Shown here: in pieces, positions 9,345-18,472 of the stretch
Numbering within the stretch: the first letter of the stretch is position 1
How the letters are laid out: each line of letters starts with the position of its first letter
Origin: an uncultured Pseudohongiella sp.
GTDB lineage: Bacteria; Pseudomonadota; Gammaproteobacteria; Pseudomonadales; Pseudohongiellaceae
Direction: 5' to 3'
DNA: 60,266 bases
Assembly: GCA_902597095.1 (NCBI GenBank)
Contig: CACJWK010000014.1
Location: 1 to 60,266 of the forward strand
Program-made: the position numbers and the translations under genes
The notes under the pieces: generated by a model
What the model was told of the DNA's origin: nothing
The model's database searches: none
What the model saw: the letters and a program-made list of their open reading frames with translations, nothing else

Positions 9345-10223
9345 GTGGGCGAACCGGGCAATTTTCCTCGAAATTCCGTCACGCCGAGAGGTACGCTTTT
9401 TGTGGTAGCGACCCCCATCGGCAACTTAGCGGACATGTCCTTACGAGCGGTCGAAGTGCTCAAACAGGTGGAGTTAATTGCGGCGGAGGATACGAGGCAA
9501 ACTCAGAAATTGCTCAATCACTACGGCATAACAACCCGGGTAATAGCGTATCATGATTTCTCAGATCAAAGCGCGAGCCAAAGGATACTTCAGAAGTTGA
9601 ATCAGGGCGAGTCGGTCGCGCTCGTTTCTGACGCCGGTACGCCGCTTATCTCGGATCCGGGCTATGGGCTCGTCGCGGCGGCAAGGAGTCATGGGATGAA
9701 CGTGATCCCGATACCTGGACCCAGCGCGCTCATCGCGGCGTTGAGTGTCGCAGGGCTGCCTACTGACCGCTTCATTTTTGAGGGTTTTCTCCCGGCAAAA
9801 GCTGGTGCGCGCGACAAACGCCTGATGGCATTAGCCACTGAGCAGCGCACTACGATATTCTACGAGGCGCCTCATCGAATCAATGCCATGCTTGAGTCCT
9901 GCGCGTCGCATTTTGAAAGCTCTCGTCAGGTTTTTTTGGGGAGAGAACTTACTAAGAAATTTGAGCAGCATTTTTGTGGCACACTGGCAATGGCCCAGGC
10001 CTGGTTGAATGAAGATGAGAACCACATGAAAGGCGAGTTTGTGGTCGTCATTGCCGGCGGAGATGAGACCGCCTGGCAAGAGGCGAGGCTCGAAAAAGCC
10101 GAGGACCTGGTTGCAGAGCTCCGGCAGGAGATGTCGATGAAAAAGGCGGTCGCCTTCATCAGTACCTTTCTCGGGCTGTCAAAAAATGAGCTGTATCGAC
10201 GCGTGCTTGAGCGAGATCAGTAA
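9345..10223 (+). CDS. rsmI: 16S rRNA (cytidine-1402 2'-O) methyltransferase RsmI
   Basis: SAM-dependent enzyme that 2'-O-methylates C1402 of 16S rRNA in the decoding centre. The 292-residue product from GTG 9345 (AAAGAG eight bases upstream) has the tetrapyrrole-methylase fold: GTLFVVATPIGNLADMSLRAVE, AAEDTRQTQKLL, VALVSDAGTPLISDPGY and PGPSALIAALSVAGLPTDRF. It is divergent from lpoA and followed by the RNase P RNA gene. Confidence 0.96.
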   Translation: MGEPGNFPRNSVTPRGTLFVVATPIGNLADMSLRAVEVLKQVELIAAEDTRQTQKLLNHYGITTRVIAYHDFSDQSASQRILQKLNQGESVALVSDAGTPLISDPGYGLVAAARSHGMNVIPIPGPSALIAALSVAGLPTDRFIFEGFLPAKAGARDKRLMALATEQRTTIFYEAPHRINAMLESCASHFESSRQVFLGRELTKKFEQHFCGTLAMAQAWLNEDENHMKGEFVVVIAGGDETAWQEARLEKAEDLVAELRQEMSMKKAVAFISTFLGLSKNELYRRVLERDQ

Positions 10224-10275
10224 AAACCATCGATCTTAAGGATTGCGCCGCTGCCTGTCAGGCTCTAAGATTGGC

Positions 10276-10638
10276 GCGAGTCAGCTGGGCAATTGCTGCA
10301 ACCTGCCTCTTCTGAGGCACAACTTGCAGAGGAAAGTCCGGGCTCCACAGAGCAGGGTGCCAGGTAACACCTGGGGGGCGTGAGCCTACGGCAAGTGCAG
10401 CAGAAAATATACCGCCGAATTGCGTTTGTAATTAGGTAAGGGTGAAATGGTGCGGTAAGAGCGCACCGCGCGACTGGTAACAGTTCGTGGCAAGGTAAAC
10501 CCCACTCGGAGCAAGGCCAAATAGGAATCCTGAGATGCTGCTCGCATTGGATTCGGGTAGGCCGCTACAAGTTTGCGGTGACGCAAGCTGCAGATGAATA
10601 ATTGTCCTCGACAGAACCCGGCTTACAGGCTGACTCGC
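10276..10638 (+). ncRNA. rnpB: RNase P RNA component, bacterial type A
   Basis: Catalytic RNA that trims tRNA 5' leaders. The core is unmistakable: GAGGAAAGTCCGGGCTCC, GGGTGCCAGGTAACACC, GGTAAGGGTGAAATGGTGCG, GGTAAGAGCGCACCG, GAGCAAGGCCAAATAGG and GACAGAACCCGGCTTA appear in order. The ends pair as helix P1: GCGAGTCAGC at 10276-10285 with GCTGACTCGC at 10629-10638. About 363 bases, against 377 in E. coli. Five T residues follow P1, which may serve as terminator. The exact 5' end is inferred from P1. Confidence 0.96.
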
Positions 10639-10831
10639 TTTTTCCTTCCCCTTCTACTTGTGCTTTCTTCGCGACAGCCGGTCAGCGCGTCAGATGAGAG
10701 AATACTTTAATTTCGTTCGCTATTAATCTGTATTTAGCCCAGTTATTAAAATTTTGAATCGGCGTTTTCTGGGAGTAGCACTCCAGATAGCAGCAGGATC
10801 GCGTAATTTCTTGAAAAAAAAATAAATTGTC

Positions 10832-10860
10832 TTGCGCAGCGGCCGATCACTGCCTATAGT
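10832..10860 (+). promoter_or_regulatory. Probable promoter of the dcw cluster (Pmra)
   Basis: TTGCGC (10832-10837), a 17-base spacer and TATAGT (10855-10860). The predicted start near 10867 falls just before the GTGG repeats, leaving a leader of about 90 bases before mraZ. Confidence 0.65.
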
Positions 10861-10868
10861 GTGACTTA

Positions 10869-10913
10869 GTGGAGAAAAGTGGTATTAAATAGTATAAAAG
10901 TGGGGCATAGTGG
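10869..10913 (+). promoter_or_regulatory. Four GTGG direct repeats, probable MraZ operator
   Basis: GTGG occurs at 10869, 10879, 10900 and 10910, i.e. spacings of 10, 21 and 10 bases, all on one face of the helix. MraZ is known to bind short G-rich direct repeats with about 10-bp periodicity in front of its own gene. Their place just after the predicted start site fits autorepression. Binding here is inferred. Confidence 0.6.
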
Positions 10914-10958
10914 CTCACACTAATCATCAGGGACACCAATCAGTATCAGGGGCAGGGC

Positions 10959-11414
10959 GTGTTTCGGGGCATCAATACAATCAATCTGGATGCAAAGGGA
11001 CGGATGGCGATGCCGGCTCGGTATCGTGAGCAGTTGGTCGCTGCCTGCGCCGGCCGGATGGTTGTGACGATCGATACGAATCACTGTTGCCTACTGTTAT
11101 ATCCCTTGCCTGAGTGGGAGCAGATTGAGAGACAAATTGAGTCTCTGTCCAGTTTTGACCCGATGTCTCAGCGGGTGAAACATCTGTTGATCGGTCATGC
11201 GAACGATCTGGAGCTTGATAACAGTGGGCGCATTTTGTTGCCACAAGAGCTCAGGCAGTACGCGAAACTGGAAAAACACGTTTGTCTGATCGGGCAAGGT
11301 AAAAAATTGGAGATTTGGGATCAGCAGAGCTGGTCTGAGCAGCGAGATACCTGGCTTACAGAGAGCGCAACAGAAGGTGAACTCCCAGAAAAGCTGAGAA
11401 CGCTCGCGCTTTAA
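10959..11414 (+). CDS. mraZ: Transcriptional regulator MraZ
   Basis: First gene of the dcw cluster, a ring-forming AbrB-like DNA-binding protein that represses its own operon. The 151-residue product starts at GTG 10959 behind AGGGGCAGGG. It has two SpoVT-AbrB-type repeats with INLDAKGRMAMPARYRE (about 7-23) and LELDNSGRILLPQELRQYA (about 86-104); DxxGRxxxP is the conserved DNA-contacting motif. rsmH follows after 25 bases. Confidence 0.96.
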   Translation: MFRGINTINLDAKGRMAMPARYREQLVAACAGRMVVTIDTNHCCLLLYPLPEWEQIERQIESLSSFDPMSQRVKHLLIGHANDLELDNSGRILLPQELRQYAKLEKHVCLIGQGKKLEIWDQQSWSEQRDTWLTESATEGELPEKLRTLAL

Positions 11415-11439
11415 TCGAAAGCGAGGGCGGTCAGTACTG

Positions 11440-12387
11440 ATGAGGCATCACGAAACGGTTCTGAAACAAGAAGCGCTCTCAGCTCTAAATGTTCGTCCGG
11501 AAGGTAGATATGTCGACGCTACCTTCGGTCGGGGAGGGCATGCCAGAGCAATATTGGACGCCTTAGGTGTGGGGGGGAGTCTCCTGGCGCTGGACCGTGA
11601 TCCTGAAGCGATCGCGGCCGCCCAGGGGCTCATGGCACAAGACCCGCGGGTCAAAGCCATGAAGACACCATTTGGTGCATTGGAGAGCGCTTTGGCCGAA
11701 GCTCGGTTGCAAGGCAAGGTGGACGGCATATTGTTCGATCTTGGTGTGTCTTCGCCACAGCTGGACGAACCCGAGCGAGGATTCAGTTTCATGAGAGATG
11801 GTCCGCTCGACATGAGGATGGACAGTGATGCTAAAACCTCAGCAGCAGAGTGGCTTGCTGATGCCCCGGAACAACAGATCGCTGATGTGATCTATCAGCT
11901 TGGCGAAGAGCGCTATTCAAGAAGGATAGCCCGGGCAATTGTGAAAGTCAGGACTGAAATGGCCATTACGCGAACCAGTCAGCTTGCAGAGATTGTCAAA
12001 CAGGCCCACCCCGCCTGGGAAAAGCACAAGCATCCCGCCACGCGCACGTTTCAGGCAATACGCATGCATATCAACAACGAATTGTATGAACTGGACTCTG
12101 CGCTGGAAGCTGCTTTAAAGAGTCTGGTCACTGGAGGCCGGCTTGTGGTGATAAGTTTTCATTCGCTCGAAGACCGAATGGTCAAAAAGTTTATGGCCAG
12201 ATGTGCTAAAGGAGACAGCTTTCCCCGCGGTGTGCCGGTTACGGCTGAACAGCTGAAGCCCTCCCTCAGGCTGATCGGCCGGCCAATTCGCCCGACTGCG
12301 GACGAAATGCAGGTAAACAGCAGAGCTCGCAGTGCGGTGATGCGAACAGCGGAAAAGCTTGAAGTTGAAGCGGCGGTGGCGTTGTGA
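11440..12387 (+). CDS. rsmH: 16S rRNA (cytosine-1402 N4) methyltransferase RsmH
   Basis: SAM-dependent enzyme that N4-methylates C1402, the same base that RsmI 2'-O-methylates. 315 residues: MRHHETVLKQEAL, SAM-binding DATFGRGGHARAIL, LFDLGVSSPQLDEPERGFSF and SFHSLEDRMVKKF near the C-terminus. The last codons overlap the ftsL GTG start (GTGA). Confidence 0.97.
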   Translation: MRHHETVLKQEALSALNVRPEGRYVDATFGRGGHARAILDALGVGGSLLALDRDPEAIAAAQGLMAQDPRVKAMKTPFGALESALAEARLQGKVDGILFDLGVSSPQLDEPERGFSFMRDGPLDMRMDSDAKTSAAEWLADAPEQQIADVIYQLGEERYSRRIARAIVKVRTEMAITRTSQLAEIVKQAHPAWEKHKHPATRTFQAIRMHINNELYELDSALEAALKSLVTGGRLVVISFHSLEDRMVKKFMARCAKGDSFPRGVPVTAEQLKPSLRLIGRPIRPTADEMQVNSRARSAVMRTAEKLEVEAAVAL

Positions 12388-12755
12388 GGGGGATATCTGA
12401 CAGAAAAATGAGGCGGTCGGGCGGTGAAAAGCCGGTGGTGCCGCATCCGGTTCTCGTTTGGCTTGGTCTTGCCTCAGGATCTTCCGCGTTGTTGTATTTT
12501 CTTCTCATTATAATGCTTGTCTCTGGTTTGATGGTTGTTAGAACAACCCATGAGAACCGCTTTGCTTTCAACGGGCTTCAAGTGTTACGCGAAGAAGCCA
12601 ATCAGTTGGACGTGGAATGGGGGCAACTACTGCTTGAGCAAAGCACTTTCGGTCTGGGCGGCAGGATAGAGCAGAAAGCAACGCATGAGCTGCAGATGCA
12701 GGTGCCACAGATCAGCGACATTGTTATGGTGAAACTGAATGATCGACAGCCTTAA
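12384..12755 (+). CDS. ftsL: Cell division protein FtsL
   Basis: Small bitopic protein of the FtsQLB divisome subcomplex. 123 residues: basic cytoplasmic tail, one membrane span at about 24-52, then a periplasmic coiled coil with the family pattern ENRFAFNGLQVLREEANQLDVEWGQLLLEQST (in pieces, about 56-87). GTG start inside the rsmH stop; an ATG at codon 9 is an alternative. Overlaps ftsI by 17 bases. Confidence 0.93.
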   Translation: MRGISDRKMRRSGGEKPVVPHPVLVWLGLASGSSALLYFLLIIMLVSGLMVVRTTHENRFAFNGLQVLREEANQLDVEWGQLLLEQSTFGLGGRIEQKATHELQMQVPQISDIVMVKLNDRQP

Positions 12756-14463
12756 ATCCATGGCAAAGCAGTGGCGGGTATTGCTGGTTCTGTTCGGTCT
12801 GTTCCTGTGTGTCTTGGTCATCGCTTGGAAGTTAAGTGCTCTACATGTGCTGGAAAAAGACTTTCTGCAGGTAGAGGGTGATAAGCGGACAATTCGGAAT
12901 ATTCCCCTGGTTGCGCACCGTGGATTGATTACTGACCGAAACGGCGAGCCGCTTGCAGTTAGTACTCCGGTTCAGTCGATCTGGGTTGATCCGAGCGAAT
13001 TGGTTCATGCTCCGGAAGTCATTGGCGCACTGGCGACTGCGCTCGAACTGAACCCAGACGTGCTGACCAATTCAATTGCGAACCATGCTTCCAGCAAGTT
13101 CCTTTACGTGAAAAGGAGACTGGCGCCGGCTGATGCGAAAAAAGTGCTTGATCTGAATCTGAATCATGTCGGCGCACAGCAGGAATACCAAAGGTTTTAC
13201 CCGCAGGGCGAGGTTACATCGCATGTAATCGGCTTCAGTAACATAGACGATGTTGGTCAAGAAGGTCTGGAATTGACTTACAACGATTGGCTAAGTGGTA
13301 CGCCGGGCAAACGTCAGATTATCCAAGACCGCCGCGGTCACATCATTGAAGAACGGCAGACAATCCAGCCTGCCGAGCCCGGACAGAATCTGTCGCTGTC
13401 AATTGACTTTCAATTACAGAATCTTGCGTATCGGTCGCTGAAGGCGGAGTTCATTACCCGTCGCGCCAAGGCGGCTTCTGCGGTCGTTCTTGATGTGGAT
13501 ACCGGAGAAGTTCTGGCGATGGTTAATCAGCCATCCTACAACCCTCATAACAAAGCGGACATGACAGATTTTAGTGTTCTGCGTAACCGGGCTATCACAG
13601 ATGTTTTTGAGCCTGGCTCGACTGTTAAGCCTTTTACGATTGTGGCCGCGTTGGAGTCTGCGCTGTTTGAGCCGGCTACTGTCATTGAGACAAGCCCAGG
13701 CTGGATGATGGTTGGTCCAAATGAAGTCAGAGATATTTTCAACTACGGCACACTGAATTTATCTTCCGTGATCACCAAATCCAGCAACATCGGCACCAGC
13801 AAAATCGCCTTTGAAATCGGTGCGGAACCGATTAGAGACGTGTTACAAAGAGTAGGGTTCGGCGAAGTGCCGGGGACAAGCTTTCCAGGAGAGCGCGGAG
13901 GGGTATTGCCCAACCCTCGACGCTGGAGCCGCATTGAAACGGCGACCCTGTCTTACGGTTACGGTTTGTCTGCCTCGGCACTGCAGTTGGCCAGTGCATA
14001 CTCCGTAATTGCGGATGGTGGTATCCGTAAGCCCGTTTCCTTGTTGCGGCTCTCAGAAGAAGAGCTAGCGCAACTCCCCCGGTCGCAAGTCATCAGCCCG
14101 ACGATCGCCGCTGAGGTCAAAGCGATGCTTGAGACTGTGGTTGATTCGAGTCGAGGGGGGTCTGCGATTGAGGCCAACATTCCATTTTACGAAGTGGCCG
14201 GCAAGACCGGTACAGCTCATGTGGTCGGTGATTACGGATACGAAGACAACCTGCACAATTCGTTTTTTGTGGGTATGGTCCCTGCTTCAGACCCCAAGAT
14301 CGTTGTTGTCGTGGTGATCAATGAACCGAGAGGTGATGAGCATTACGGTGGACAGGTTGCTGCGCCGGTATTTTCGCAAATTGCCGCTGGTGCCATGCGA
14401 AACTTAAATATTTCGCCGGACGAGATACCCACGCAAAATATTTTGAGCAGCAGTTTCCAATGA
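12739..14463 (+). CDS. ftsI: Septal peptidoglycan transpeptidase FtsI (PBP3)
   Basis: Class B penicillin-binding protein that cross-links septal peptidoglycan together with FtsW. 574 residues: one membrane anchor (about 13-32), a dimerisation/pedestal domain with RGLITDRNGEPLAV (61-74), then the transpeptidase domain with nucleophile motif S294-T-V-K297, SSN at 348-350 and KTG at 489-491. All three active-site motifs are intact. The start overlaps ftsL and the stop overlaps murE (ATGA). Confidence 0.97.
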   Translation: MIDSLKSMAKQWRVLLVLFGLFLCVLVIAWKLSALHVLEKDFLQVEGDKRTIRNIPLVAHRGLITDRNGEPLAVSTPVQSIWVDPSELVHAPEVIGALATALELNPDVLTNSIANHASSKFLYVKRRLAPADAKKVLDLNLNHVGAQQEYQRFYPQGEVTSHVIGFSNIDDVGQEGLELTYNDWLSGTPGKRQIIQDRRGHIIEERQTIQPAEPGQNLSLSIDFQLQNLAYRSLKAEFITRRAKAASAVVLDVDTGEVLAMVNQPSYNPHNKADMTDFSVLRNRAITDVFEPGSTVKPFTIVAALESALFEPATVIETSPGWMMVGPNEVRDIFNYGTLNLSSVITKSSNIGTSKIAFEIGAEPIRDVLQRVGFGEVPGTSFPGERGGVLPNPRRWSRIETATLSYGYGLSASALQLASAYSVIADGGIRKPVSLLRLSEEELAQLPRSQVISPTIAAEVKAMLETVVDSSRGGSAIEANIPFYEVAGKTGTAHVVGDYGYEDNLHNSFFVGMVPASDPKIVVVVVINEPRGDEHYGGQVAAPVFSQIAAGAMRNLNISPDEIPTQNILSSSFQ

Positions 14464-16013
14464 CTTCTAGTACAGCTCAGACAATCAGCATGTCTGCTTC
14501 ATTACAGGACCTTATTTCCGGGCTTGTTGAAGTGGAAGTAAATGTGCTGCCTGAATTGGCGGTGCCGGTTACAGGTATTCAGATCGACAGCAGGAAATTG
14601 GTTTCGGGCGATTTATTTATTGCCTACTTCGGTCGCAATCACGACGCACGGGATTACATAAGCGCCGCCCTTGACCACGACGTTTCCGCCATTCTGGCTG
14701 AGTCCGGAGGGGAATGGCAGGGCATCCGGATTCTCCGGGGTAAACCGGTTATTGCGGTAGACAATCTGACCGCAAAAATCAGTGAAATCGCAGCTCGATT
14801 CTATGGCAGGCCCAGTGAGACGCTCAGTATTTTTGGCATCACAGGCACCAACGGCAAAACCAGCTGCTCACAATTTATAGCGCAAATTTTGGGTGCTGTC
14901 GGTCAGAATTGTGGTGTTATGGGTACGCTGGGTTACGGTCCATTCGACAACCTGTTAGCAACCGAGTTGACGACGCCTGATGCGGTATTCACGCAAAAGG
15001 CTCTGGCGGAAATGAGTCATAGGGGCCTGGATCCTGTGGCCATGGAGGTGTCGTCAGTTGGGTTGCATCAAAAACGGGTGGCAGCAGTCAATTTCAAGAC
15101 AGCAATTTTTACCAATCTTTCGCGTGACCATCTTGATTATCATGAGTCTATGGAGAGCTATGCAGAAAATAAAAGGCAGCTCTTTACGATGCCCGGTTTG
15201 TGCAACGCCGTTATTAATCTGGATGATCAGTACGCACTTTCATTCATCGATGCAGTTTCGGATAGCGTTCGGGTTTGGACCTATAGTGCAGGTAACGCAT
15301 CTGCTACCGTTTACGCCAAGCAGGTCACTCTAGATAGGAACGGCTTCTCTGCCGACCTGGTGACTCCGGTCGGGGAAGCGAGGTTAGAGGCTGAGCTTCT
15401 TGGTCACTTCAATTTCAGTAATGTTCTGGCAGTTGTTACTGCCTTGATCGCCTATCTGGGGATCGACAGTTGGACGTCATTACAGACATTGTGTGACCAG
15501 GTGGCTCGTTTGAAGCCGGTTTCGGGGCGTATGGAAATCGTGGGTAACTCTGATATCACCACCCTTGTCGATTACGCCCACACTCCGGATGGTCTTTGCA
15601 GTGCGTTAAGCGCCTTGCGAGATCATTTTGACGGCGCAATCTGGTGTGTTTTCGGATGTGGAGGCAACCGGGATAAAGGCAAGCGCCCGATGATGGGTGA
15701 AATCGCGGAACAATACGCAGATCACATCATTTTGACGGACGATAACCCCCGTAATGAAGCGGGCGAAGAAATCACGCAGCACATTCTCAGCGGAATGTCA
15801 GAGCCGGCTGAATGCCTGGTCATCCGTGATCGCGCGTCAGCTATCGAAGCAGCGGTCAGCCAGGCGGCGCCCGGCGATGTGGTATTGGTTGCAGGTAAAG
15901 GACATGAGACCTATCAGGAAAGTCATGGAGTCCGCTCTCTCTTCAGCGACAAAAATCAGCTGCGCATCGCTCTGCAGGCGCGAATCGGGACTGCCGGAGG
16001 CGAAACGCTTTGA
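14460..16013 (+). CDS. murE: UDP-MurNAc-tripeptide synthetase MurE
   Basis: Cytoplasmic Mur ligase that adds the third amino acid to UDP-MurNAc-L-Ala-D-Glu. 517 residues with P-loop GITGTNGKTS, the carbamylated-lysine segment and the DNPR motif (TDDNPRNEAGEE) that selects meso-diaminopimelate, so this is a DAP-adding enzyme as expected in a Gram-negative. ATG overlaps ftsI, and the stop overlaps the murF start. Confidence 0.97.
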   Translation: MTSSTAQTISMSASLQDLISGLVEVEVNVLPELAVPVTGIQIDSRKLVSGDLFIAYFGRNHDARDYISAALDHDVSAILAESGGEWQGIRILRGKPVIAVDNLTAKISEIAARFYGRPSETLSIFGITGTNGKTSCSQFIAQILGAVGQNCGVMGTLGYGPFDNLLATELTTPDAVFTQKALAEMSHRGLDPVAMEVSSVGLHQKRVAAVNFKTAIFTNLSRDHLDYHESMESYAENKRQLFTMPGLCNAVINLDDQYALSFIDAVSDSVRVWTYSAGNASATVYAKQVTLDRNGFSADLVTPVGEARLEAELLGHFNFSNVLAVVTALIAYLGIDSWTSLQTLCDQVARLKPVSGRMEIVGNSDITTLVDYAHTPDGLCSALSALRDHFDGAIWCVFGCGGNRDKGKRPMMGEIAEQYADHIILTDDNPRNEAGEEITQHILSGMSEPAECLVIRDRASAIEAAVSQAAPGDVVLVAGKGHETYQESHGVRSLFSDKNQLRIALQARIGTAGGETL

Positions 16014-17374
16014 TTGGAGAGATGTCGTTCAGCGCGCTGGCAGAGACTCTACCGGCCCGCCATTTGGGTGGCGAAAATTTTTTCTCGGAGTTGTCTACGG
16101 ACTCGAGAAAACTGTCTAGTGGCTCGGCTTTTCTTGCGCTGAAAGGAGGAAGATTCGACGGTCACGACTATGTCGAGTCGGCTATCAAGGCAGGGGCTAG
16201 TGGTGCGATTGTCGCGCATTCTTCGGATGCTGATGTGCCCCAATTAGTTGTGGACAACACGCATCACGCATTGAGAGATATAGCTCGGCTGAATCGCGAC
16301 AGGAGCACTGCCAAAGTAGTCGCCCTTACAGGGAGTCAGGCCAAAACAACCATCAAAGAACTGATTGCTGGCATTCTTTCTGGAGCGGCGCCGACGCTGC
16401 GGACTGAAGCCAATTTGAACAACACCATCGGCGTGCCGCTAACTCTTTTGAGGCTGCAGGAAGAGCATCGCTACGCCGTCATTGAAATGGGTGCCGATCG
16501 CCAGGGAGAAATTGATTTTAGCGCGCGCGCGGCCTGCCCTGATATCGCTTTGATCACCATGGCGAGCGCAGCGCATGTAGAGGGCTTTGGCAGTTTGGAC
16601 GGTATCGTAAAGGGGAAGGGTGAAATCCTGGACAGTCTCAAGCCCGGGGGTATTGCGGTACTGAATCAGGATGATCCTCACGTACAGGCCTGGATCGATC
16701 GGGTGAGAGGGTGCCGGACTGTCCGGTTCTCAGTGCAGCAAGACGCCCGCGCCGAATACCGCGCAGGCGAGATCGAAAGCCTTGCTGACGGCCGTGTCAG
16801 CTTCTGCCTTATAACCCCGGCCGGAGCGCTTGACATATCGATGAAGCTATTGGGGCGACACAACGTTATGAATGCAGTAGCCGCAGCGGCGGTGGCGCTC
16901 GAAGCGGGCGCGGGCCTTGATCATGTTAAGAGAGGGCTGGAATCCGCGCAGCCGGTTCAAGGCCGACTCTGTGCTCTGGACGGCCTCGGAGGCGCTTTGG
17001 TTCTGGATGATTCTTATAACGCCAGTCCGAATTCATTTCGTGCCGCGATTGAGGTGCTAGTAAGCTTTTCGGGCAGGCGGATTCTGATTGCCGGTGATAT
17101 GAAAGAGCTCGGCAGCGAATCGAGGCGGGCTCATCAATCAGTTGGAGAGATGGCGAAACGGGCAGGGGTCGGTTCGCTATGGGCGGTTGGTGACTACGCA
17201 AGTCTGGTTGTGGAAACCTTTGGTGAAGGCGGAGTCGTGTTCGAAGACCAGCAGTCGCTGGTTGAATACGCCTCAAAGCAGCTGGACGCCGATTCGGTAG
17301 TGTTGGTCAAAGGATCACGCGGATCCAGAATGGAATGCGTGGTGAACGACTTACGCAGGGGAGAGGACGCCTAA
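16010..17374 (+). CDS. murF: UDP-MurNAc-tripeptide D-Ala-D-Ala ligase MurF
   Basis: Adds D-Ala-D-Ala to complete the UDP-MurNAc pentapeptide. 454 residues from TTG 16010 (GGAGG nine bases upstream); an ATG at 16022 is possible but has GGAGAG abutting it. Three Mur-ligase domains are visible: substrate ([16 protein letters not shown]), central ATPase, and C-terminal ([26 protein letters not shown]). The P-loop reads G108-S-Q-A111-K112-T-T, with Ala where the family normally has the glycine before lysine. The rest of the protein looks intact. Confidence 0.95.
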   Translation: MIGEMSFSALAETLPARHLGGENFFSELSTDSRKLSSGSAFLALKGGRFDGHDYVESAIKAGASGAIVAHSSDADVPQLVVDNTHHALRDIARLNRDRSTAKVVALTGSQAKTTIKELIAGILSGAAPTLRTEANLNNTIGVPLTLLRLQEEHRYAVIEMGADRQGEIDFSARAACPDIALITMASAAHVEGFGSLDGIVKGKGEILDSLKPGGIAVLNQDDPHVQAWIDRVRGCRTVRFSVQQDARAEYRAGEIESLADGRVSFCLITPAGALDISMKLLGRHNVMNAVAAAAVALEAGAGLDHVKRGLESAQPVQGRLCALDGLGGALVLDDSYNASPNSFRAAIEVLVSFSGRRILIAGDMKELGSESRRAHQSVGEMAKRAGVGSLWAVGDYASLVVETFGEGGVVFEDQQSLVEYASKQLDADSVVLVKGSRGSRMECVVNDLRRGEDA

Positions 17375-18456
17375 TGCTGGTTTGGTTGTCAGATTTTCTG
17401 ATGCAGTTCAACAGTAACTTTGCGGTACTTCAGTACATCACCATGCGCGGAATCTTCAGCGTATTGACAGCGCTTGGGGTGTCCCTGCTGATTGGTCCGA
17501 CGATGATTCGGCGGCTGAATTATCATCAAATTGGTCAGGTGGTCAGAGACGATGGCCCTGAGACGCATTTTAGCAAGGCGGGAACCCCAACCATGGGAGG
17601 TGCTCTGATACTGGTGAGTATCGCGATGAGCACGCTCTTGTGGTCTGACCTCAGCAATCACTATGTCTGGGTGGTCTTGCTCGTGACTCTCTCGGTCGGG
17701 GCGGTTGGTTGGGTTGACGACTATCGGAAGGTTTTCGAGAAAAATACCGCGGGTTTGGCTCCGAGGTGGAAGCTGTTCTGGCAATTCCTGGTGGCAATCA
17801 CGGCTTCGCTGATTCTTTACTACACGGCGCTCAGTTCCGTTGAGACTGCCTACATCGTGCCATTCTTCAAGGAAGTCGCTGTCGATACCGGCTTCTTCTA
17901 TGTCGTGATCAGTTCACTGATGATTGTGTTTTTCAGTAATGCAGTCAACCTGACTGATGGGTTAGACGGGCTCGCCATATTGCCAACCGTGATGGTTGGA
18001 GGTGCGCTGGGGGTTATTGCCTATCTGGCAGGTCACAGTGAATTCTCTGCCTATCTGAATATCCCTAACGTCCTGGGCTCGGGAGAGATAGTGATTTTCG
18101 CAGGGGCCCTCGTTGGTGCGGGCATGGGTTTTCTCTGGTTCAACACCTATCCGGCCCAGATTTTTATGGGTGATGTTGGCGCTCTGGCGCTCGGTGCCGC
18201 GCTCGGTGTGATGGCGGTGATTGCGAGGCATGAAATTATTTTATTCATCATGGGTGGCGTTTTTGTGGTCGAAGCCTTTTCGGTCATCATTCAGGTCGCT
18301 TCTTTCAAATTGACCGGTCGGCGCGTATTTCGGATGGCGCCTTTGCATCATCATTTTGAATTAAAAGGCTGGCCCGAGCCGAGAGTCATTGTGCGCTTCT
18401 GGATTATTACCGTGATGCTGGTGCTGTTCGGCCTTGCGACTCTCAAACTTCGATAA
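17374..18456 (+). CDS. mraY: Phospho-MurNAc-pentapeptide transferase MraY
   Basis: Integral membrane enzyme that makes lipid I from UDP-MurNAc-pentapeptide and undecaprenyl phosphate. ATG 17374 shares bases with the murF stop (TAATG) and gives 360 residues, the E. coli length. Hallmarks are GTPTMGG near residue 70, the aspartate-rich [17 protein letters not shown] and the C-terminal [15 protein letters not shown] histidine motif. About ten membrane spans. A longer frame opens at 17335 but lies inside murF. Confidence 0.97.
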   Translation: MLVWLSDFLMQFNSNFAVLQYITMRGIFSVLTALGVSLLIGPTMIRRLNYHQIGQVVRDDGPETHFSKAGTPTMGGALILVSIAMSTLLWSDLSNHYVWVVLLVTLSVGAVGWVDDYRKVFEKNTAGLAPRWKLFWQFLVAITASLILYYTALSSVETAYIVPFFKEVAVDTGFFYVVISSLMIVFFSNAVNLTDGLDGLAILPTVMVGGALGVIAYLAGHSEFSAYLNIPNVLGSGEIVIFAGALVGAGMGFLWFNTYPAQIFMGDVGALALGAALGVMAVIARHEIILFIMGGVFVVEAFSVIIQVASFKLTGRRVFRMAPLHHHFELKGWPEPRVIVRFWIITVMLVLFGLATLKLR

Positions 18457-18472
18457 GAATGACAGGGTTTTC

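Larger units (their letters stand above)
10639..10958. other. rnpB-mraZ intergenic region
   Basis: About 320 bases without a gene. The first part is AT-rich with a small bulged hairpin (TCTGGGAGT/ACTCCAGA near 10770-10790) and no clear terminator other than the T-run after rnpB. The second part holds the mraZ promoter and GTGG repeats. Confidence 0.6.
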
